This document shows, one piece after another, positions 47,591 to 59,854 of a stretch of DNA of 64,000 bases. The position numbers and the translations under genes are program-made. The stretch's first letter is position 1. The number at the start of each line of letters is the position of its first letter. Under the pieces are notes generated by a model. The model saw nothing but the letters and a program-made list of their open reading frames with translations, did no database searches and was not told the DNA's origin. The DNA comes from Rhynchospora pubera (taxonomy: Eukaryota; Streptophyta; Magnoliopsida; Poales; Cyperaceae), in the NCBI GenBank assembly GCA_028095005.1, contig CM051459.1:204267902-204331901 (forward strand), read 5' to 3'.

Positions 47591-48440
47591 TTAAAAAGTG
47601 TTTAATTATAATTTTTCTTGCTAATTATACTTAATTAACATCAATTAAGATCAAGCAAAGAAGATGATCTTGCTAAATGATCCGCAGCAGCCAATACATC
47701 TTGTGGTAACAAAAATAGATTATCCTGAGCTATATCAAGATTTAAACCATTCAACACATCACAATTAAGGGAGAACAAGGAGGAGATGTATACCTCTCAC
47801 GAAATAGTATTCGCGAGGCTCGATCCTTTGCTTAGGAGTCGGTGACGAGTTCTCCTTCACGTCGCCGGCCGCCTCGAGTCCACCTAGAGATTTAACCAAT
47901 TTCTTCTCAAATTGTGCTAGCAATGAGAAAAACAAGGCTAATCCTAGGACTTTCTTTCTTCTATTCAATTAACACTTTTAATTGGTGGAGAAAATTTGTG
48001 CTTAACACATGAGCTAGAGGTAGAAAAAAGGAGAGAAAGAGCAAAAGAAGAGGAAGAGAGAGAAGGTGAAAGGTGGCTAGGATTTTCTCCTAAAGAACAC
48101 CTCTATTTATAGATCAGCTCTCATCCAAATTTACATGGACAAAGTGCCCTCCTTGTGCCGACTTTTTAATGGGCTTTGAGCCTTCAACAATTGTTGGTTT
48201 AGCCCATTAATCAATCCATTTATTAGCTCTTCTATTATACCTCAAATTGGACTTTTAAATAACCAATTAAATAATAGCTCAATTAGCTTAAATTAATTAA
48301 AGTATGTTGAACATAAATAATTATTAACTTATTAATAATTATTTTAGAATTAGCAAATGTATTAATTTATTTCTATATTTCTATATGATCTCTTTGACTT
48401 AATTAATTATAATGGTTCGCAACAGTATACTAGCAGCAGT

Positions 48441-48459
48441 GCCCACCCAATGTGTGGGC
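48441..48459 (-). terminator. Helitron 3' subterminal hairpin
   Basis: Stem GCCCAC (48441-48446) pairs with GTGGGC (48454-48459), loop CCAATGT, 11 bases from the CTAG terminus. In rolling-circle transposition such a hairpin marks the end of strand transfer. Confidence 0.85.
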
Positions 48460-49050
48460 GGAGAGGATCATAGTGATGTCAGTTTTCATTTTTGGACGAT
48501 CGGCTTTGTTGCATTTTATGAGGCTGGGTTTATTAGAATCGTGCGAGTACATTGAATGCAAGAGTGAAGTATGTTTGTGTTGCGTCGTCACAATGTGTGG
48601 GCAGACTTTATTATGTGATATCTAAAAAAGAAAGTCTTATTTGACACAGATATATTGTCCATTTTTTATATTTAAGGTTAATGTTGTTTTGATCGGCGTC
48701 GAAAGTAGCAGTAGTACTCATCGGTTTAAACAATTATAATTAATAAAAGTAGACATGTGAACGGTCCAATAAAAATAGTTCGACGAAAAAATATATCTTC
48801 GATAGAAAAAGATTCACGTAAAAGTATATTCTCTCAAACAATAAAAAAAATACAATACAACATGACAAGTTTCTTGAATCGTTCTTGCTCCTTTGTTGTA
48901 ATGAACATTGATCATACTTAAGACAGAGATCTATTTTAGAAAAAAAAATATTAATTAATAATTATAATAAATAAATAAAATAAAATGAAAACTTTAAGAT
49001 AGTTTTATATGTTGCGTGCATGTGTGAGCGTTCTATGAGATAGCATACAA

Positions 49051-49069
49051 GCCCACCCGATGTGTGGGC
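49051..49069 (-). other. Second Helitron-type hairpin, internal
   Basis: GCCCACCCGATGTGTGGGC repeats the terminal hairpin with a one-base change in the loop, but no CTRR stands at the right distance. A half copy ('aatgtgtgggcaga') is at 48590. Confidence 0.7.
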
Positions 49070-49629
49070 AAAATTTAATTTGATAAACTAATTATTTTTT
49101 TTCGAAAGCTTGACAAACTATTGTTATAGGAGTATAGAACCTTATCGGGTGCTAATTTACACTTTCCAATTTGACGCATTCTTTGCACAACTATTGTTAT
49201 GGTTTCTCCTACCATGATTAAACAAATATTTTAGTACTAAACGAAAACACTAAGGGCTCACCCAAACCTTTAAAGTTTAACTATTAAGCAGTCCATAACA
49301 TATGATGATATCTAATATAAAAGAGAATACCGTCGAAATAGATAACAATACATATATAACCGGTTGAATAAGCATCTAATTACAAATTATAACTCAGTTT
49401 CCCATGCCTTATCATTTGCCAACCTTAATGATCTTTTGAGTAGTAAAGTAAACTTGATAAAACATGCAGCTTCCCATGTCTTGTCATTTGCCAACATCTT
49501 TAGGACCTAACAATTGATACAGAACAGTAAATTAGTATTCACTAATCGTTTATACAATCAGTTGTACTTTTTTTCCAATAATCTAAAATAAACCAGACAC
49601 AATTTATAATTTGCAGGGAAAAAAAAAAC

Positions 49630-50003
49630 CTGATGTGCAATTTCATATTTAGACCTCCTATGATTCTTAACAAGAAACTTGGCCGAAGCATGATGTAGTG
49701 GGACCTACGCACACAACAGGCTCGATGCAGGCAGGCTGCATGCATAAGCCCCCATTCGGGACCTGGTTAGTCGTGGTTGGAGGACCTGATCAAAGTTGGG
49801 CTAAATGATGTGTGCAAAGAGAGATCAAAATCAGAGATAATTATGTGCCCATCATTTCTCAGCAACACATTTTCTGGCTTCAAATCTCGATAGATAATGC
49901 CTAGCACATGGAGGTATTCAAACTCTAGCAACACCTCTGCCACATAGAACCTGCAAGGATCAGTGTGCTCGAGATGATAGCCAAAAACCCAGCACGCAAC
50001 CAT
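49630..50003 (-). pseudogene. Captured AGC-VIII protein kinase fragment (D6PK/PINOID-like)
   Basis: These plant kinases phosphorylate, among others, PIN auxin carriers at the plasma membrane. The fragment covers kinase subdomains VI-VII: FYVAEVLLEFEYLHVLGIIY, then the catalytic loop YRDLKPENVLL, then ISDFDLSL. The DFD in place of DFG is diagnostic for the plant AGC-VIII group. After SPTLIRSSN the frame shifts by a small indel and goes on as CMQPACIEPV and then LVKNHRRSKYEIA, the Cys/Pro-rich insertion typical of this group before the activation-loop end. It stops at a donor-like CAG/GTTTTT at 49630. The glycine loop, ATP-binding Lys and C-lobe are absent. It lies wholly within the Helitron and is not functional. 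Confidence 0.88.
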
Positions 50004-50329
50004 CTTTCGATAAATTTGTCAATTACTGTCCATAATTTCATACTTATCATTGCATAAATTTAGAATCTGAAGTAAAGAGAAGTAAATATTATATACTTTT
50101 TGAAGTTGTTCTCAGGGAAGAGAATTATATTTTTTTCTAAGCAACTATCATACTTGCTTAGGAGTACCTTTTCTAGCCGGAAACCAATTCCCTTAAGAAT
50201 CAATATATGTCACAGTAGTGCAGCTTGTCAATTGAACTGATTAATTAAACTATTCTTTACATTGCATATTTCCAAATTTATTATAGAAATGGCTCATACC
50301 TAATTGATTTGAAGGACCACTGACCAGCA

Positions 50330-51370
50330 ATCAACTGTTCCTGAAAATGCAAATATGGTAAACTTTTTGCTCAATTAAAATGAAAAAAGAAAAAAAAAAC
50401 GGATGAACAAAATAGATAATCATACCAGCAACACGGTTGCTAGTAGCTTAATACCAAACAAACAGATGTTGTTTTAGCATTTGTAATTTGTAATCATATA
50501 CACAGGAAGTTTTAATATTTTTCTCCTGCCTTTCTGTACTCACCTTTCTTTCAAGATCCTTGGCTACCATTTTTAAATCCATATAAATTGATGCCAAGTG
50601 CTGGACCTATATAGTTCGTCACAATTCAGATAAAACAAACTTTAATATATACAAATTGCCACAGCCAAGGAGCCTTTTCCAAAATATAAATTAGTACTCT
50701 AAGCCTATAAAATTGCTTAATAGAAAAAAATCAAAAGCAAACTCTTTCTAGATAGTTATCGATTGACTGACATACGTTTCTGGAATGATCTTACACAAGT
50801 GATCATACATACCTGTGAAGAATCGCTAGAATGCATAGGATCGAATGCATACATATCAACTTTGGTTACTGCAGTTATAAAACAAAGTTTTAGATTCCTC
50901 AATCATTTTATTACCTTGGTTGTAGTCAAGCTGTTGTCTGTGGGACTATACTCGCAGTCATTCTAGTATTCCCTAACCGAGAAATGGGATAGAGCATGTT
51001 AGAAATTTAATTTTTGTCTGTCAATGAATATAAAAATTGGATTCCATGATATTATTTACCGTCTAATTGACAAAAACACTGACAATTTTATTAAGTATTC
51101 GAATAAACATATACAACATCATGTATGCTCCATGTCCTTTTCACACTGACCAAAACAAAGCTAATTCAAATCTAGAGAAACGTGGACTTCAATTGAAGTA
51201 TGACAACATGTATATGGTAAGAGATTTGATGCATTTAGTCATTTAGTCGATTTCTCTATTAATGAAAACCAAAGAAAACTAACTCGGATAATAGAGAGAT
51301 CAATAAGAAAATTGGCCGACCTTTTATCTTTTTTCTCCTCCCCACCGAGCTCATCTGATGTCCCCCTCTG
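50330..51370 (-). pseudogene. Captured multi-exon fragment of an unidentified gene
   Basis: At least three exon-like pieces in order on the minus strand, each with AG/GT borders. About 51345-51375: WTQSQRGTSDELGGEE after 'tatatgcag'. 50915 to ~50963: CEYSPTDNSLTTTK followed by GTAATA. 50544-50606 (21 codons exactly): VQHLASIYMDLKMVAKDLERK-type text, between 'tatatag' and GTGAGT. 50425 and 50330 may hold two more short pieces (LLATVLL; EQLIAGQWSFKSIR). The helical, charged exon at 50544 looks like part of a coiled coil. I do not recognise the parent gene. Introns are kept, so genomic DNA was captured. Confidence 0.55.
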
Positions 51371-52509
51371 AGATTGAGTCCACTGCATATAAACACATAA
51401 TGAGAAATCCAAAAGAAAAGAGAAGAGCGAAGATGAAATTGAAACTGAAATTTAACAATTAATCAGAAAAAGCGAACCTGGTGAGGCAAGGATATAGGTT
51501 CGACTAATCCTATCTGTACAATTCTTATTGAATAAATTATGAAAATAGGGAAGAGAAAGAAAAGAGCAGTCAGCACGATGCATCTTTCTCGCGTCCCTCC
51601 AACTCCGGTCGAGCATCACTGTTTTAACAAGGTAGCAAAATTCTTCGAGCGCCAAATTGAAATTTCAAATCCTTTGCGGTGGTTTCAAATTCGAAGTTCA
51701 ATTGAATCGCTGAAGCAAACTTCAATTCGAATTTAAAATTTTTCAGAACGCTTCAAGTGGTGGCATCTGACCACGAGGAGATCAAGCGTCGGGATCGCAA
51801 GGGACGATTTAGGGTTTGGGACCGGTGCATCAGAAAATTAAGAGAAGAAAAATTAGAAGGGAAAAAACAGGTGGGTCCCACTATCGGAATCAAGATTGGC
51901 AACGGAGAGTCGTTGAGAATTTTACTGAGGGCAGAGAGAGAGTCGCTGAAAAATTTATCAGAAAATGTTTAAAAAATAAAATGCATACATGAGAATCGAC
52001 CCGAGCATCGTAGCCTATTGTGCGTTTCGAGTTCCGACCAAATGAGACGAAGGAATAAAACTCTCTTCATTCTGCGATATCATCTGATCCCCTTATCAAA
52101 TTTCTGTTTTAATAATCAACGGTGTAGATTAAAAATTAAAAACAATCAATGATGCAGATCGTTCAGACCAAGATTGTATCTTGAGATTCTACATCCTTCC
52201 ATTGGTGCTTTTAATATAGTAGAGATAATTAATTAATCAACTTATCATATTTTCGCAATATACACTGTTGCAAATAAATAAATAATGCATTGTATGGTTA
52301 AAGCTCTATTTGTGTGACTCTTTGAGGATTTTATGCTATGTTGGCCATCGAATTAAATCGTTATTTATTTCCAATAATCATAGGCGGTATCTAGCAACAG
52401 ACTATGATTTTCAATTCACACAAATATTGCACTGCTACAGTATTTGTAATCCTGCATAAGAAATAAAAGTATTTGCTTGTCTGATTCTTATGTCACATGA
52501 TATCATTGT

Positions 52510-54302
52510 TAAGGGCTCGTTTAGTAGTGTGAAGTTTAGCTTGATTTTTGGATCAACGAGCTAACCTACGAACCTTGCATTGGCAAACAACTTGGGGTCA
52601 ACGGAATTAACACTACCTTCCTAACCTGGCCATTTCATATTTAAGCATTCCTCAAACACCAAAAAAAAATTATATCGTATCTGAAGAGAAAAACCTTGAG
52701 AAGAAACCTTAAAAATTCAAATTTCAATTTTCAACTTTTAAAATTTTTTAAATTTTCAAAATTTTAAAATTTAACTTTTTAAAATTTCAAATTTTGAAAA
52801 TATCAAGATTTAAAATTTTCAAATCTAAAATGTCTAGATTAAAATGAACGTTATAAGTGAATGCATTTACTTTGATCACTAACTTTAACCTTCATGTCAA
52901 ATAACAATTACTAACTTTAAATTTGTTCTAACTTTTACTAAATTTAACCTCAAACACTAATCCCAAAATGCTAACTTTAATTCTTGATCCCACTTAACTT
53001 TGATGTTGCCAAACAAACTAAATGCATCTGAGAAACTCTCTATTACCCTAAACTGTAAGATGGTGTATTCTGTTCGGACATAGTTTAGTATAAACTGACC
53101 TAGTCACAGGAATTAGTAAGCCAAACACTCAACTGACCACACACGCTAGCGGGACTAGCTCCTTGAGGTGACTGCCACTGGGACTAGTGTCATCGACTCA
53201 TCGGTCAACACCTCACTGCGTCACTGCAACCGTCGTAATTATCAAAATATCACTACGAATTTGACATGTTTATTTTTGAAAGTTTAATTTAATTATGTTC
53301 ATTATTAAAATTAAATTATCAACTCCGTAATTATTATTTAAAAAATTCCGGTTCGAACATATTTATATTGCAACTCTGTAAAATGGGAATATATAAGAAA
53401 TGTTCTAGCACCATTGAAATTATACGCCTCTGTACCAAAAAGGAAATCAATAATAATCTTCATTCGTTAAAAATATTTTACAAGCATTCATGTTGTAATT
53501 TTATTATATAGTGTTATATTATTTTCTTGCCAAACACATCAATTGTAATTTTAATTGTCTCACTTTATACGTCAATTTTCCTAAAATTCAAACATTTTTT
53601 TTAGCAATCCCATTCACGTGTTCATGAGAAGCAGGGAATAGGCAGCAAAAAATATGGCAGCTGGCTGTAATCTACATCAATTTGCCATCATCTTAAACAT
53701 ATTGGACATATTGGTTGCTTGCAGCTTTTATCTTTTTTTAAAAAAAATATTACATTGGTTGCAGCACATGTTTCTGGTCTCAGAAGTCATGTTTAATTTA
53801 AATTTCAATTTACATTTGTGTTTGATCAATCAAGATTATTTAGCAGAACGACAAAAAAAAAAAAGACTATTTAGCTGTCAAATTTCTATAACTTTTAGTT
53901 GTTTTCCTCTGATTTTTTGGTGCAGGATTCGATTTTTTAGTGGTCTTACGGCGAGGTTTTCTTGGGTATGGAAGGTGAAAAAAAAAACTAACAAAGTGAA
54001 AGTGTTCCATCAGATCGAGTGTACACGAGAGGATATTTTATTTTTAGTCTTAAAACTATTTTCTGAAGTATTTCTTTTTTTAATCTTAGCCGTCGATTCA
54101 GGACAAGAGGGAGGGGATGCATTTTATTGTGCTTAGACACATATGGTCCCCTGTTCTCGACTCTTTAGCACAACCTACTAAAAGATAACACCACCAGATC
54201 CAACAAGTTTTCAAATCCTCTCCAACTACTGGATTAGTTCTCTCTTTCTCTTTGTCCATGATAACCGGAGACTAACTAGTGACTCTTTCTTTCTCTTCAT
54301 CC
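52510..54302. other. NLR upstream region, no gene
   Basis: 52510-53020 begins 'gggctcgtttagtagtgtga' like the end of a TIR element, then a run of 'aaattttaaaatttt' low-complexity DNA. 53020-53135 is a copy of 4850-4985. The frame 53654-54136 is hydrophobic low-complexity sequence with no start context or family. The NLR promoter must lie in the last part, but no convincing TATA box was fixed. Confidence 0.4.
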
Positions 54303-57300
54303 ATGGTGACTGTTGCGGTGGAAGTCGCTATCGCTGGATGGTTTGCTAAAGCAACTATCAGTAAGCTGATCGACAAAGCACTCTCTTACTGCAAATCATG
54401 GAGGCCAGGCATGAAGGACAAGCTGAGACGCCTTGCTCTATTCCGACCTCAGATCGAAACTCTCGTCAATGCAGCAGAGAGAGGCGATATACGCGGGGCC
54501 CGTAATCTTCCACTGGAAGACTGGCTGGGCCAGCTCCGGGATGCACTTGAGGAAGCCGACAATTTGCTCGATGAAATGGACAGCCAGCCTCTCAAGGGAA
54601 AGAAGGTGATTGTAAAGTGTTTTAAGCGCCTGGGTCAACATGATGGTAGGCTCAGAAGATTGAGGCAAGTTGTGAAGACTTTTGACGACCTTGTCTCTGG
54701 CCTCGGCATCTTTGCTCAGGTTCTTTTCATTTCGCCGTGGTTTTCAATTTTATTTTTATTTGATTTGTATTAAGTATTGAATGAGACTTGATTTACAACT
54801 AGTGGTTGTTAGTAACTATAGCATAATTTGGACCATTATTCAAATTAGAACATATAAACATAAACGTTACGGGGAAATCCTAATTTCTTGAAGTATAAGA
54901 TTAATTGACAAGCTCTGTATGTATCTACGGAAGAAGGATTAATTTGATGAATGGTATTTTGTATTGATCATTAATTTGAACCAATTTCTTCTAAGGGGGA
55001 GTCATACCTATATCTAGACTATTCTTTTGTGTCCTTTTTTTGTCAAAAATCTTCTGGGTTGTAGTCTTATAGAGGCAAATTGTAATTTACAGTAAAAACA
55101 GGGCATTATACAACTTGTAATTTCCAGCTAATACGACTTAAAGTCGGTCTTCTCATTTCATTCAGCAATCTTTTGTAAAATAATGTTTAAATAACAATTT
55201 CTTTGGATTTCTATGATTTCTATTTGGTTTAATTTTTATTATTTATATGCAGATTGTATAGTCTAATGATGTTGAGATTGTCTGAATGCAAAATTAGATA
55301 TTTGTGATTCCCAGCAAATATGATTTGAGTCAATCTTTGTACTCATTCCATTTAGCATGATACCTTTTTTTGTGTCATTTTCAAGAATTCATTTGATGAC
55401 CATTATCTTTATTGGGAAACGTGTGAACTTTTACTTCTTCACTATAAAGTACTTCTTGACAATTAGGAATCTATTTTCAGGTTTTGACATCGTTAACTGA
55501 ACATGTTGAGGTAAGGGGAGATATGAATCAAGAAACCAGCTCTGTGTTTACAGGGAATGAGTTCTTTGGTCGAAAAGAAGAAATAAAAATGGTCATAGAT
55601 TGGTTGACAATATCTAACACAAAGAAACTCTCAGTTTTTTCTATCGTTGGAGTAAGTGGTGTTGGCAAGACTGCCCTGGCACAATACCTATTTGACCAAA
55701 AAGAACTTGGGTGTTTTGAAACTAAAATTTGGATATCTGTATCTAGCACATTTGATGAGAAGGATATTACAAAGAAAATTTTAGAGTCGTTAACAAACAA
55801 AGAACCAAACATTAATACTCTCAATGTGGCGCAAAGGACTCTAAAGGAGTTGTTATCAACCAAGAAATTTTTGCTTGTTCTTGATAATGTTTGGAACGAT
55901 GAAGAGAGAGGAAAATGGGAGAAGCTGATGGCCCCTTTGAGACATGGTGCAGAGGGAAGCAAGATTCTTTTGACTACAAGGATGGATTCAGTTGCTGATA
56001 TGGTTGCAAAAGTGGTTGGTGAATCTAGGATGTCTCTCAACTTGAGCGGCTTAGAAGAGAGGGAAAATATGTTGCTTTTTGAGAAATATGCCTTTGCCGG
56101 ATTTGATCCAAAGGACTATCCAAGATTGCAGTCAATTGGCAATGAGATAACTATGAAGCTAAGGGGAATACCTCTTGCTGTGAAGACCATTGGTGGAATG
56201 CTAAACAGTAAACTAGAGGACGAGTATTGGACTGAAGTTTTAGAAGATGGAACACTTAACTCAAACAAAGGAATTAATGGCATCATGACGGCTATAAGAT
56301 TGAGCTATGAGCATCTCTCACCTGAGCTAAAGCCTTGCTTTAGATATTGTAGCATATTTCCACAAGATCATAAGTTTAATAAGGAACAAGTGGTGGATAT
56401 GTGGATATCTGTTGGCCTAATTCCCCAGGGTGAAAAAAGACCAGAAGAGGTAGCAATCGACTTCTTTGAAACTATTGTGCAAAAATCCTTCTTTGAACCT
56501 AAGAATTCATACTACATCATGCACGATCTTTTTCATGAGCTAGCACAGATTCTTTCAAAGCATGAGTGCTTGCGAGTTGTTACTAATGAGCCAATTCAAA
56601 TGCCGCAAAACATTCGTCATTTATCCTTGACAACAAATGATATAGGAGTGCTGAAAAATTTAGAAAAACTAAAGTATGTGAGAACCCTTTTGTTATACTG
56701 TGATATAGAGGATGCTGAATTAAGGGGTGCCATTGATACTGCTCTGAGAGGGTTCAAAACTTTGAGATATTTAGAATTATCATCTCGACATCTCTGTGAC
56801 TTTCCTGAATCAATAGGTAACCTTGTACACCTTCGTTGCTTGCGCATCACCCGAACAAACATATCTAAGTTATCTTCTTGTGTATGCACGCTTTATCATT
56901 TGCAAATATTGGACTTCAAATTGAATTACCACCTTAACTCAATAGGGAGCATTCCCTCTGGCATTTGTAAGCTTTCAAAACTAAGGAAGCTAGACCTTCC
57001 CAAACACGGTATATTACAAATACCGTATATCGGAAAACTAACATCTCTTCAGCGACTAGAAGAGTATAGTGTTAGGCGTGAGATGGGACATTACATAAGT
57101 GAACTAGATATGATGTCAGAGCTTCGAGAATTGATGATCACAAATCTTCAGAATGTAAACAACACAGAAGAAGCTTCTAAGGCCAAGCTAACCTCGAAGC
57201 AGCACCTTCGTTGTGTTACACTATCATGGCAGGCAATTGACAATAATGATTTGGACAAGGAAATTGCTAATGAGTCGCACAAGGAAATTGCTGATTGTCT

Positions 57301-58756
57301 CAAACCGCACCATAAACTAACAAAATTGTCATTAAGTGGCTATAGGAGCACAACTCCTCCAAATTGGTTGGAAGACCAAATTCTTTCCAATTTAACTACA
57401 ATCAAGTTATTACAGTGCCACATTTTAGAAAAGCTTCCGCCTCTGGGGCAACTTCCATACCTTAAGTGTCTCATCTTACATGTTGGGGTGAAAAAAATTG
57501 GCTCAGAATTCTATGGATCCAGTCGAAATGGCAACACTTTTCCAGCACTGGAAATTCTTGTACTTGAGAACTTAGTAAAGTTAGAGGAGTGGATAGAGGA
57601 TGATCAAAGTGAAATGTGGCTTCCATGTCTAAAAACACTCGTAGTAGATGGTTGCCCCAGCCTAAAAAGATTACCACCGATTCCAATTGCTTTAAAAGAG
57701 CTCAAGTTGAATTCCTTAGGGATAGATAAACTTCCTGAATTTAAACACCAAAATGAGGGGAATAACACCAATCAAGGACTTGAGTTTCTCTCTTTGATAA
57801 TTACTAATTGCTCAAAGCTGACCTCCTTGAGTTCTGGACTTTTCAGCCAACCTGGACGACTAACGTCTCTTAAGGAACTTACAATCTCAAATTGTGTTGA
57901 ACTAGTTCATCTACCTTTAGAAGGTTTAAGAGAGCTCATCAGTCTAAAAGTAATTAGAATCAAAGAATGCACAAAAATATTTTTACTGCCTATATTACTA
58001 CCCAAAATCTTCTTTCCTCCATTTGTTCAGCAGGTTATGCTAAGTTGTTGCGGGGATCTTGTAGCATCTTTACCCCAATTATTATATGGCCTTTCTTTTC
58101 TCTCTCATCTGAAGCTAGAACAATGTTCTAATCTTAGGTCATTACCTTCAAAAACTGTACTTCGGTGCTTAATATCACTTAAGCAGCTAGAGCTACTAAA
58201 ATGCCATGAGTTGAAATCACTTGCTGGTTTAGAAGCCGTCACAACTCTAAAGATTTTGACAATTAGAAAATGTCCAATGCTTTCAACAAGCTCACAGCTT
58301 AATTCAATTGAAGAGTCACCGAGAAATAGATTGTCAATGGCACTTGAACAATTAGATATAGACTGTCCAGAGCAGGTACTTCTAGTCCCACTAAGAAGTT
58401 TGCACTTGACAAAGAGAGTATTTATAAGTGAATTTTGTGGCATGACATCTTTGCTTGAGGAATGGCTATTGCAAAATGGACCCTACCTCCAAACTCTAGG
58501 TCTAGATTGTTTAGACTCAATGGACTCATTACCTGATAGCTTGCAAAATCTAACGAGTTTGAGGATTTTGATCCTAAATGATGCTTTTGGATTAACAAGT
58601 CTTCCTGAGTTGCCGAGATCATTGGAAATGCTTATCATTGATGGATGCAATGAAGATTTAGCTAGGAGATTGGATTTCGGTGGTTTGGATTATGATAAAA
58701 TTAGACACCTTGATGTGGTTGTTTCTGGGGTTTTCGAAACTTACTTGTTTAGTTAG
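54303..58756 (+). CDS. CC-NB-ARC-LRR (CNL) disease resistance protein, two exons, 1230 aa
   Basis: Intracellular immune receptor that senses pathogen effectors. Exons 54303-54719 (139 codons) and 55481-58756 (stop TAG), phase-0 intron. Residues 1-139 are an Rx-type coiled coil with EEADNLLDEMD (83-93) as EDVID motif. NB-ARC: P-loop GVSGVGKT (196-203), RNBS-A FETKIWISVSSTFD (~218-231), kinase 2 FLLVLDNVW (269-277; the final W is typical of CNLs), RNBS-B GSKILLTTR (~298-306), GIPLAVK (368-374, Ile for Leu of GLPL), RNBS-D CFRYCSIFPQD (~425-435), MHD (486-488). The leucine-rich repeats run from ~515 to the end, about 20-25 degenerate units. All key residues are intact and the frame is open, so it can be functional. 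ATG 54303 is chosen because the frame upstream has only a GTG (54279). The pseudogene copy at 29137-30709 lies 24 kb upstream, so this is a small NLR cluster. Confidence 0.93.
54720..55480 (+). other. Intron 1 of the NLR gene
   Basis: 761 bp, donor CAG/GTTCTT and acceptor CTATTTTCAG/GTTTTG. It splits the CC from the NB-ARC domain in phase 0. Part of its text (54868-54890 and ~55270-55480) is conserved in the pseudogene at 29731-30009, including the acceptor. Confidence 0.85.
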
Positions 58757-59854
58757 AGTATAACATTGAATTTTGATACTAAGTGTTGCATGTTGTTCTA
58801 AGTCGTTATGAAGTTCTGTGTTGAATGCACATGTGATGGATTGTTTGTCTTGCTGTTTGTGGTGCACTTAAGTGGTGCAAAAACAAGTTTAATAGTTTCT
58901 CAGCATAAATAATTAGGTTAGCAATTTTAGTCTGTGATGCCACTATTTGGCTGAGGAATTTTATATGAGGAAGCAACTTCTTTTGTCTGAAAACATATAT
59001 ACTAGGTTTAGAGAATTAGAGTAGATAGTACTTCTTTTGAGATTTTTTGAAAATTGTAATGTGTTTTCATTCTGATAAAGGGGCAGTGTCATCTCTCCTT
59101 TTGTCTTCAGAAAAGACAGGAGCGAGCGCTCAAGTAATCTTTCCTTAGTGCCCAAATTAATACCATAATGGCAATGACTATAAATATACTTCTCCAAAAA
59201 CACCTTGGCAGCCGCTGCCTAGCAATCTACAAAAATAATACTTTTTCAAAAAGATGGGTGTGGCAAAAATGAAAAAAAGGATATTGCAAATAATTCCAAT
59301 TAATTTCCCTCGCCAGCTCGCCTTCGCTGGCAATAGTTATTGAACGTGCAATTAAAGCCAATTATCTATGATTTCCTTCTTAGCCCAAATCAAACTAAAT
59401 GTTACTGGTATTCAGTCAACCTTGGTTTTAAAATGTTGCTTGCAAATATCCTGAATTTACTAGTGTTGATTGCAACAACCAGTATTAGGTACTATCATTC
59501 GCGCGTGCAATGTAATAGTGTTTACTTCCAAAATGAACCTACAAATAGTTTATATGAAAACTTTTGCTTCCTAGTCTCTTTTGTAGAGTCTCAAATTTCT
59601 CAAAAAGACTGATTGGAAACTGTTGTCTATTACATAGGAATTTCCCAGACACATGTGTAGCTGTTTTGTTATTATTTTATTACACAATATGAATATTTAG
59701 AAAGGAAAAGTAACAAACCACATTAGATCTGTAACTACAGCAAATTCAACATAAAACTAAAAGATCTTACAATTTAAAACAGCAAGCAATTCATTAGAAG
59801 ACAAAATACTATAAGAATCAAATTGATTCATAAAAGACTGATCATCGCCACTTA
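58757..59854. other. Convergent intergenic region between NLR and ASY1
   Basis: About 1.1 kb holding both 3' UTRs. No gene; the frame 59340-59612 has no family resemblance. Confidence 0.5.

Larger units (their letters stand above)
48430..52225 (-). mobile_element. Helitron, 3796 bp, with captured gene fragments
   Basis: On the minus strand it begins TCTCTACTATATTAAAAGC and ends in CTAG. A hairpin GCCCAC-(7 nt)-GTGGGC (48441-48459) stands 11 bases inside that end, exactly the Helitron layout: 5' TC, 3' CTRR, subterminal hairpin. It sits between A (48429) and T (52226) without target duplication, as Helitrons do, and cleanly interrupts the reverse LTR. No Rep/helicase is present, so it is non-autonomous. 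It carries a protein-kinase piece at 49630-50003 and further exon-like pieces at 50330-51370, both on the element's own sense strand. Confidence 0.9.
47591..52509 (-). mobile_element. Reverse-oriented Angela-like LTR split by a Helitron
   Basis: 47770-48429 is the complement of LTR blocks seen at 43900-44560 (e.g. 'ggccgcctcgagtccaccta', 'ctatatgatctctttgactt'). 52226-52509 continues with the complement of 43560-43880 ('cttatcatattttcgcaata', 'tgctatgttggcc', 'atctagcaacag'). The two parts join at 48429/52226 with no lost sequence. The left boundary is uncertain: 47640-47770 does not follow the other LTRs well. The right end is cut off before the LTR start. Confidence 0.78.

Noticed and set aside
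53654..54136. 160-codon frame upstream of the NLR
   Set aside because: Hydrophobic, Phe/Leu-rich translation of T-rich DNA; lies in the NLR promoter region and has no homology I know.
55528..56040. Minus-strand 170-codon frame
   Set aside because: Antisense shadow of the NB-ARC exon; a similar shadow occurs on the pseudogene at 30078-30506.
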